From NCBI GenBank assembly GCA_964370985.1, contig CAYJLE010000013.1, positions 1 to 64,000 on the forward strand: a stretch of DNA of 64,000 bases. The letters are read 5' to 3'. The stretch comes from JAHDVS01 sp964370985. Lineage in GTDB: Bacteria > Actinomycetota > Thermoleophilia > Gaiellales > Gaiellaceae. Below, piece after piece: positions 59,764 to 64,000 of the stretch (within the stretch, counting starts at the first letter, position 1; each line of letters begins with the position of its first letter). A program made the translations under genes and the position numbers. The notes beneath the pieces were generated by a model. It was not told where the DNA came from. It saw only the letters and a program-made list of their open reading frames with translations, and searched no databases.

Positions 59764-61251
59764 GTGGGGGCCCGCGCGCGCAGGCTGATCGTCGTCTCGA
59801 ACCGCGGGCCGGTCACATTCCGGCGCGATGCCGGCGGCGACCGGGTTGCCCGCCGTGGCGGCGGCGGGCTCGTGACCGCCCTGCGGGGCCTCGCCCGACG
59901 GCACGCGGTGACCTGGATCGCGAGCGCGCTCAGCGACGAGGACCGCACGGTCGCGGCGGAGCGGGGCGGCGCGGCGGTCGAGGAGACGGCCGCGGACGGC
60001 TCGACGTTCCGCCTGCGCCTGCTCGCCCACGAGCCGCGGGCGTACGACCGCTTCTACAACGTCGTCGCGAACCCGATGCTGTGGTTCGTCCATCACTACC
60101 TGTGGCCGCTGGCGCGGGCTCCGAGCTTCGACCGCGAGCTGTGGGAGGCCTGGAACGAGGGCTACGTCGTCGTCAATGAGCGCTTCGCAGAGGCCGTCAG
60201 CGAGGAGCTCGAGGCCGCGCCGGACGCGGCCGTGCTGTTCCACGACTACCACCTCTACCTGGCGCCGGCCCTGGTGAGGCGCCGCGCGCCCGGGGCTGCG
60301 CTCTCCCACTTCGTGCACGTGCCGTGGCCGGCGGCCGACTCGTGGCGCGTGCTTCCCGAGCCGATCCGCGTGGCCGTGCACGAGGGCCTGCTCGCGAACG
60401 ACGTCGTCGGCTTCCACGCCGAGCGCTGGCGCCGGAGCTTCCTGCGCACGTGCGAGGACATCGCCGGCGCGAGCGCGAGCTTCACCGAGGGCGTCGTGAC
60501 GGGCCCCGGCGGCCGGACGCGTGCGGTGGTCGCGCCGATCTCGGTCGACGCCGACGAGTTCGACGAGCTGGCGCAGGACGGGCGGGTGCTGGCGGAGGAG
60601 GCCGCGATCGAGGCGGGCCGCCCGGAGCTCCTCGTCGTGCGGGTCGACCGCACGGACCCCTCGAAGAACATCGTGCGGGGGCTGCGCGCGTTCGAGCTGT
60701 ACCTCGAGGAGCACCCGGAGATGCATGGGCGCGTCGGGATGCTCGCGCTGCTCGATCCCTCGCGTCAGGACATCCCGGAGTACGCCGAGTATCTCGCGGA
60801 GATCGAGCGTGCCGCGCGGGCGCTCAACGGTCGCTTCGAGCGAGCCGGCTGGCGGCCGCTCGACCTCCAGGTGCAAGACAACTTCCCGCAGGCCGTCGCT
60901 GCCTACAAGCAGTACGACGTGCTGCTCGTGAACGCGATCTTCGACGGCCTCAACCTCGTCGCCAAGGAGGCGCCGCTCGTGAACGAGCGAGATGGCGTGC
61001 TCCTGCTCTCGGAGAACGCGGGCGCGCACGAGGAGCTCGGGGAGTGGGCGGTCACGGTCAACCCGTTCGACGTGCGGGGCCAGGCCGCCGGGCTCGGCGA
61101 GGCGCTGAGGATGCCCCTTCCGGAACGCGCCGCCCGCGCCGAGGCGATCCGCCGGCACGTGCGCGAGCACGACATCGCCGCGTGGGCGGAGGGCCAGCTC
61201 GCGGAGCTCGATGCAGCGGTGGTCGCGCGCGCCGGTAGAATCGCCCCGTGA
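59764..61251 (+). CDS. otsA: Alpha,alpha-trehalose-phosphate synthase (GT20)
   Basis: OtsA transfers glucose from a nucleotide donor to glucose 6-phosphate. The 495-residue protein has VVSNRGPVTF, GGGLVTALRG, FHDYHLYLAP, HVPWPAADSW, RVDRTDPSKNIVRGL and DGLNLVAKEAPLVN. The GTG at 59764, 10 bases after treT, avoids overlap with it. The stop overlaps moaC as GTGA. The matching phosphatase otsB is at 2.9 kb. Confidence 0.92.
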   Translation: MGARARRLIVVSNRGPVTFRRDAGGDRVARRGGGGLVTALRGLARRHAVTWIASALSDEDRTVAAERGGAAVEETAADGSTFRLRLLAHEPRAYDRFYNVVANPMLWFVHHYLWPLARAPSFDRELWEAWNEGYVVVNERFAEAVSEELEAAPDAAVLFHDYHLYLAPALVRRRAPGAALSHFVHVPWPAADSWRVLPEPIRVAVHEGLLANDVVGFHAERWRRSFLRTCEDIAGASASFTEGVVTGPGGRTRAVVAPISVDADEFDELAQDGRVLAEEAAIEAGRPELLVVRVDRTDPSKNIVRGLRAFELYLEEHPEMHGRVGMLALLDPSRQDIPEYAEYLAEIERAARALNGRFERAGWRPLDLQVQDNFPQAVAAYKQYDVLLVNAIFDGLNLVAKEAPLVNERDGVLLLSENAGAHEELGEWAVTVNPFDVRGQAAGLGEALRMPLPERAARAEAIRRHVREHDIAAWAEGQLAELDAAVVARAGRIAP

Positions 61252-61724
61252 GCAGCGACAACCCGCTGAGCCACGTCGATGAGGCGGGCTCGGTGCGGAT
61301 GGTGGATGTCGGGGCGAAGCCGCTCTCTCGCCGCCGCGCCGTCGCCGTGGCCACCGTACGGATGCTCCCCGAGACCGCCCGCCGGCTGCGCGAGCTCCCG
61401 AAGGGCGACGCGCTCGCGACCGCCCAGGTCGCCGGGATCATGGCCGCGAAGCGAACCTCCGAGCTGATCCCCCTGTGCCACCCGTTGCCTCTGGCCGTGG
61501 TCGGCGTCGAGCTCGAGGTCGGTGAGGCCGACGTCCGGATCACCGCGACCGCGGAGACGACCGCGCAGACCGGGGTCGAGATGGAAGCGCTCGTGGCCGC
61601 GTCGGTGGCCGCTCTGACCGTCTACGACATGGCCAAGGCGATCGACAAGGGAATGGTCGTCGAGGGTGTGCGGCTCCTCGAGAAGACGAAGGAGCCGGTA
61701 GCCGCCGGCGCGGACGGCCGATGA
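61248..61724 (+). CDS. moaC: Cyclic pyranopterin monophosphate synthase
   Basis: MoaC (158 residues) acts in molybdenum-cofactor synthesis. It has the family motifs AAKRTSELIPLCHPLP, TGVEMEALVAASVAALTVYDM, and DKGMVVEGVRLLEKTKE. The GTG overlaps otsA and the stop overlaps moaB (ATGA), so it is translationally coupled on both sides. Confidence 0.95.
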   Translation: MSSDNPLSHVDEAGSVRMVDVGAKPLSRRRAVAVATVRMLPETARRLRELPKGDALATAQVAGIMAAKRTSELIPLCHPLPLAVVGVELEVGEADVRITATAETTAQTGVEMEALVAASVAALTVYDMAKAIDKGMVVEGVRLLEKTKEPVAAGADGR

Positions 61725-62200
61725 ACGCTGCCGTGCTGACCGTCTCCGACGGCGTCCACCACGGCACACGGGACGATCGGAGCGGCGACCTGCTCGCGGA
61801 GCTGCTCGCCGGTGAGGGCTTCCTCGTCGAGCGCCGGGTCGTCCCGGACGAGCGCGACGAGATCGCGCGCGCGATCCGCGACCTCGCGGCCGGCAACGAC
61901 GTCGTGCTCACGACCGGTGGCACCGGGTTGGCCCCGCGGGACGTGACGCCCGAGGCGACTCTCGACGTCGTCGAGCGAGTCGCCCCCGGAATCCCGGAGG
62001 CGCTGCGGGCGGACGCGATCACAAAGACGCCCCACGGGTTGCTGTCCCGCTCGGCCGCGGGCGTACTCGGCAAGACGCTCGTGGTCAACCTGCCCGGCTC
62101 CCCGGGCGGTTGTCGCGACGGGTTCGAGATCCTCCGTCCGGCGCTCGCCCACGCGGTGGCGCTGCTCGCGGACGCACCGACGGCCCACCGACAGACGTGA
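61721..62200 (+). CDS. moaB: MogA/MoaB-family molybdopterin adenylyltransferase
   Basis: The 159-residue MoCF-fold protein contains VLTVSDGVHHGTRDDRSG, LTTGGTGLAPRDVTPEA and VVNLPGSPGGCRDGFEIL. It adenylates molybdopterin before molybdenum insertion by MoeA. Its stop overlaps the ubiA GTG. Confidence 0.92.
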   Translation: MNAAVLTVSDGVHHGTRDDRSGDLLAELLAGEGFLVERRVVPDERDEIARAIRDLAAGNDVVLTTGGTGLAPRDVTPEATLDVVERVAPGIPEALRADAITKTPHGLLSRSAAGVLGKTLVVNLPGSPGGCRDGFEILRPALAHAVALLADAPTAHRQT

Positions 62201-63078
62201 GCGCGACTCCGAGCACGTTCGGAATACTTCGATATACGAAACTTTTTTCCTCGCTCGTCAAGCTCGAGCACACGCTGTTCGCGCTCCCGTTTGCCTACGT
62301 GGGCGCATTCCTCGCCGTCGGCGGGGTGCCGGGCGCCCGCGAGCTGATCTGGCTCACGGTCGCGATGGCCGGCGCCCGCAGCCTGGCGATGGCGCTGAAC
62401 CGGCTGATCGACGCTCGCGTGGACGGGCGGAACCCGCGCACGGCCGCCCGCGAGCTGCCGCGTGGTGCCCTCCTGTCGTGGCAGGTCGTCGCCTTCGCCG
62501 TCGCCTCGCTCGCGGTGTTCCTCGTCGCCGTCTACCAGCTCGCGCCGATCGTCCGCTGGCTGTGGCCGATCCCGGTGGTCGCGTTCGTCGTCTACCCCTA
62601 CCTCAAGCGGTTCACCTGGCTCTGCCACTTCTGGCTCGGCGCGGTGGACGGGCTCGCGCCGGTCGGAGCCTGGGCGGCGCTCGAGAACGAGCTGCCCTGG
62701 CAGGCGTGGGCTCTCGGCGGCGCGGTGGCGCTGTGGATCGCGGGCTTCGACGTGCTCTACGCGCTCTTCGACCTCGAGGTCGACCGGGCGCAGCGGCTGC
62801 ACTCGGTGCCCGCCCGCTTCGGCGCGAGGGCCGCCTTCCGGGTCTCCCGGGCCGCTCACGCGCTCACGATCGGGCTCCTCGTCGTCGCGGGTCTCGGGCT
62901 GCCCGTCGGTGCCGCCTACTGGCTCGGCGTCGCGGCGGCCGCAGGTCTGCTCGCGTACGAGCAGTCGCTCGTGTCCCCCCGTGACTGGCGCCGCCTCGAC
63001 ACCGCCTTCTTCACCATGAACGGCGTGATTGCCGTCGTGTTCTTCGGCTTCGTGCTCGTCGACGTCCTCGTCCGGTGA
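62197..63078 (+). CDS. UbiA-family prenyltransferase, MqnP type
   Basis: The 293-residue integral membrane protein has about eight helices, the first aspartate motif NRLIDARVDGRNPRTAARELP and the second LFDLEVDRAQRLHSVPARFG. These are shared by UbiA and by MqnP, the prenyltransferase of the futalosine menaquinone pathway. The neighbourhood (ccmA, ccmB) supports a respiratory quinone role. GTG overlaps moaB (GTGA). Confidence 0.88.
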   Translation: MSATPSTFGILRYTKLFSSLVKLEHTLFALPFAYVGAFLAVGGVPGARELIWLTVAMAGARSLAMALNRLIDARVDGRNPRTAARELPRGALLSWQVVAFAVASLAVFLVAVYQLAPIVRWLWPIPVVAFVVYPYLKRFTWLCHFWLGAVDGLAPVGAWAALENELPWQAWALGGAVALWIAGFDVLYALFDLEVDRAQRLHSVPARFGARAAFRVSRAAHALTIGLLVVAGLGLPVGAAYWLGVAAAAGLLAYEQSLVSPRDWRRLDTAFFTMNGVIAVVFFGFVLVDVLVR

Positions 63079-63659
63079 TCCGCGCCCGCTCCCTCACGAA
63101 GCGCTTCGGCGACCACGACGTCCTCGATCGCATCGACATCGACGTGCCCGCCGGCGGCTTCCTGCTCGTCACGGGCCGAAACGGCTCGGGCAAGAGCACG
63201 CTGCTGCGGCTCCTCGCGGGCCTGCTCGCACCAACCGGGGGCGAGCTCGAGCTGGGGGTGGAGCGGGCGTCGATCGGGTTCGCCGGCCACGAGCCGCTCG
63301 TCTATCGGGAGCTGACCGCGCTCGAGAACCTCGAGCTGTACGGACGCCTCTACCGGATCCCGGAGCGGCGGGAGCGGATCGGGATGCTGCTCGAGCGGTT
63401 CGGGCTCTGGGAGGCGCGCAGCCAGCGCGTCGCCACCTACTCCCAGGGGATGCGCCAGCGGCTCGCGCTCTGCCGGGCGCTCCTCCACGACCCCGAGCTC
63501 CTGCTCCTCGACGAGCCGTTCGCCGGGCTCGACCGGGAGGGTGCCGACCTGCTCGACGGGGAGCTCTCCGAGCTCGCCCGGTCGCACACCCTGGTCGTCT
63601 CCTCCCACCAACCGGAGCGCATCCTCGCGCTCGCGACCGCGCGACTCGAGCTCACCTGA
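63075..63659 (+). CDS. ccmA: Heme exporter ABC ATPase CcmA
   Basis: The 194-residue ATPase has Walker A GRNGSGKSTLL, a signature motif YSQGMRQRLALCRALL (LSGGQ replaced), Walker B LLLLDEPFAGLD, and a switch SSHQPERI in place of the usual SxH. Short length fits CcmA of cytochrome c maturation. The GTG overlaps the ubiA stop. The CcmB permease follows after 17 bases. Confidence 0.9.
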   Translation: MIRARSLTKRFGDHDVLDRIDIDVPAGGFLLVTGRNGSGKSTLLRLLAGLLAPTGGELELGVERASIGFAGHEPLVYRELTALENLELYGRLYRIPERRERIGMLLERFGLWEARSQRVATYSQGMRQRLALCRALLHDPELLLLDEPFAGLDREGADLLDGELSELARSHTLVVSSHQPERILALATARLELT

Positions 63660-63676
63660 CCGGGTACGTCCAGGAC

Positions 63677-64000
63677 GTGGCGGCGCTCGCGCGCAAGGAC
63701 CTCCTGCTGGAGCTGCGCACGCGGGAGACGCTTCCGGCGATGCTCCTGTTCGTCGTCTCGGCGCTCGTCGTCTTCCACTTCGCCCTGCCCGCCACCGCCG
63801 GCGAGTCGGAGCGGGTCGCGAAGGGGCTGCTCTGGGTGGCGGTGCTGTTCACCGCGTTGCTCGGGCTGACCCGGGCGTTCGTCGCCGAGCGCGAGCAGGG
63901 GATCTTCGACGGCCTCGTTCTGGCGCCGTGCGACCGCAGCGCGATCTGGCTGGCGAAGACGTTGTCGGTCGTCGCGTTCCTCGTCCTGGTCGAGCTGATC
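63677..64000 (+). CDS. ccmB: Heme exporter permease CcmB (partial, runs off the window)
   Basis: Translation from GTG at 63677 gives 108 residues before the window ends. They show KDLLLELRTRE at the N-terminus, two membrane helices (LPAMLLFVVSALVVF and LLWVAVLFTALLGL), and a conserved LTRAFVAEREQGIFDGLVLAPC segment, all typical of CcmB. Confidence 0.88.
   Translation, partial: MAALARKDLLLELRTRETLPAMLLFVVSALVVFHFALPATAGESERVAKGLLWVAVLFTALLGLTRAFVAEREQGIFDGLVLAPCDRSAIWLAKTLSVVAFLVLVELI

Overview
The window is a high-GC, gene-dense bacterial chromosome segment centred on a replication origin. Its content is actinobacterial: the order parB-parA-rsmG-khpB-yidC-yidD-rnpA-rpmH / dnaA-dnaN-recF-DUF721-gyrB-gyrA, many GTG starts, promoters that seem to give leaderless mRNAs, a Ppm1-like dolichyl-phosphate-mannose synthase, a GT87-type mannosyltransferase, and both OtsAB and TreT trehalose enzymes. 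A GyrB with a large C-terminal insert and a UbiA enzyme of MqnP type next to ccmAB suggest a deep lineage such as class Thermoleophilia. That placement is inference. Bases 1-54 (29 G then 25 C) look like an assembly or sequencing artefact, so the window probably starts at a contig edge.

Layout. 0.07-4.2 kb: tenA, an amidohydrolase, a TauE/SafE-like exporter split over two half-genes, otsB and a Nudix hydrolase. 4.5-17 kb: a PLP decarboxylase, PolX, a Ppm1-like transferase, thioredoxin, thiL-thiD, a large DUF1998 helicase, a LapA-like peptide, a Vms1/eRF1-like protein, an iron-type alcohol dehydrogenase, a glutamine synthetase homologue and a LOG-like protein. 17.3-25.6 kb: a lipid block on the minus strand with accD-accA and an operon that begins with an ECF sigma factor and runs fabZ-fabH-fabD-fabG-fabF-HAD-arginase. 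25.6-29.5 kb: birA, a membrane NfeD/SPFH pair and a GalT-like gene that appears to use a CTG start.

29.4-43.7 kb is the origin region. Genes on both sides run away from the dnaA/rpmH junction. DnaA-box-like sequences lie between dnaA and rpmH, and an AT-rich stretch with a DnaA-trio-like motif lies between dnaA and dnaN, which fits a two-part origin. A tRNA-Ile(GAT) follows parB. 43.7-48.3 kb holds a DUF151 nuclease and a six-gene minus-strand operon (metal- or cobalamin-binding lipoprotein, HAD, Cys/Met PLP lyase, CPBP protease, archease, chorismate mutase). 48.5-64 kb carries a class A PBP, GT87, moeA, an M28-like membrane protein, a two-component system with an HtrA protease, treT-otsA-moaC-moaB-ubiA-ccmA and the beginning of ccmB.

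Genes are tightly packed. Seventeen neighbour pairs overlap by the 4-base NTGA arrangement, and most convergent pairs overlap or nearly touch. At several divergent starts one palindromic -10 appears to serve both strands. I saw no insertion sequence, prophage, CRISPR array, toxin-antitoxin pair, defence island or biosynthetic cluster. The points most worth a second look are regulatory and architectural: the shared -10 promoters, a terminator whose U-tract touches the gyrB start codon, a DnaA-box cluster 20 kb from dnaA, the sigma factor leading the fab operon, and a zinc-ribbon arginase.
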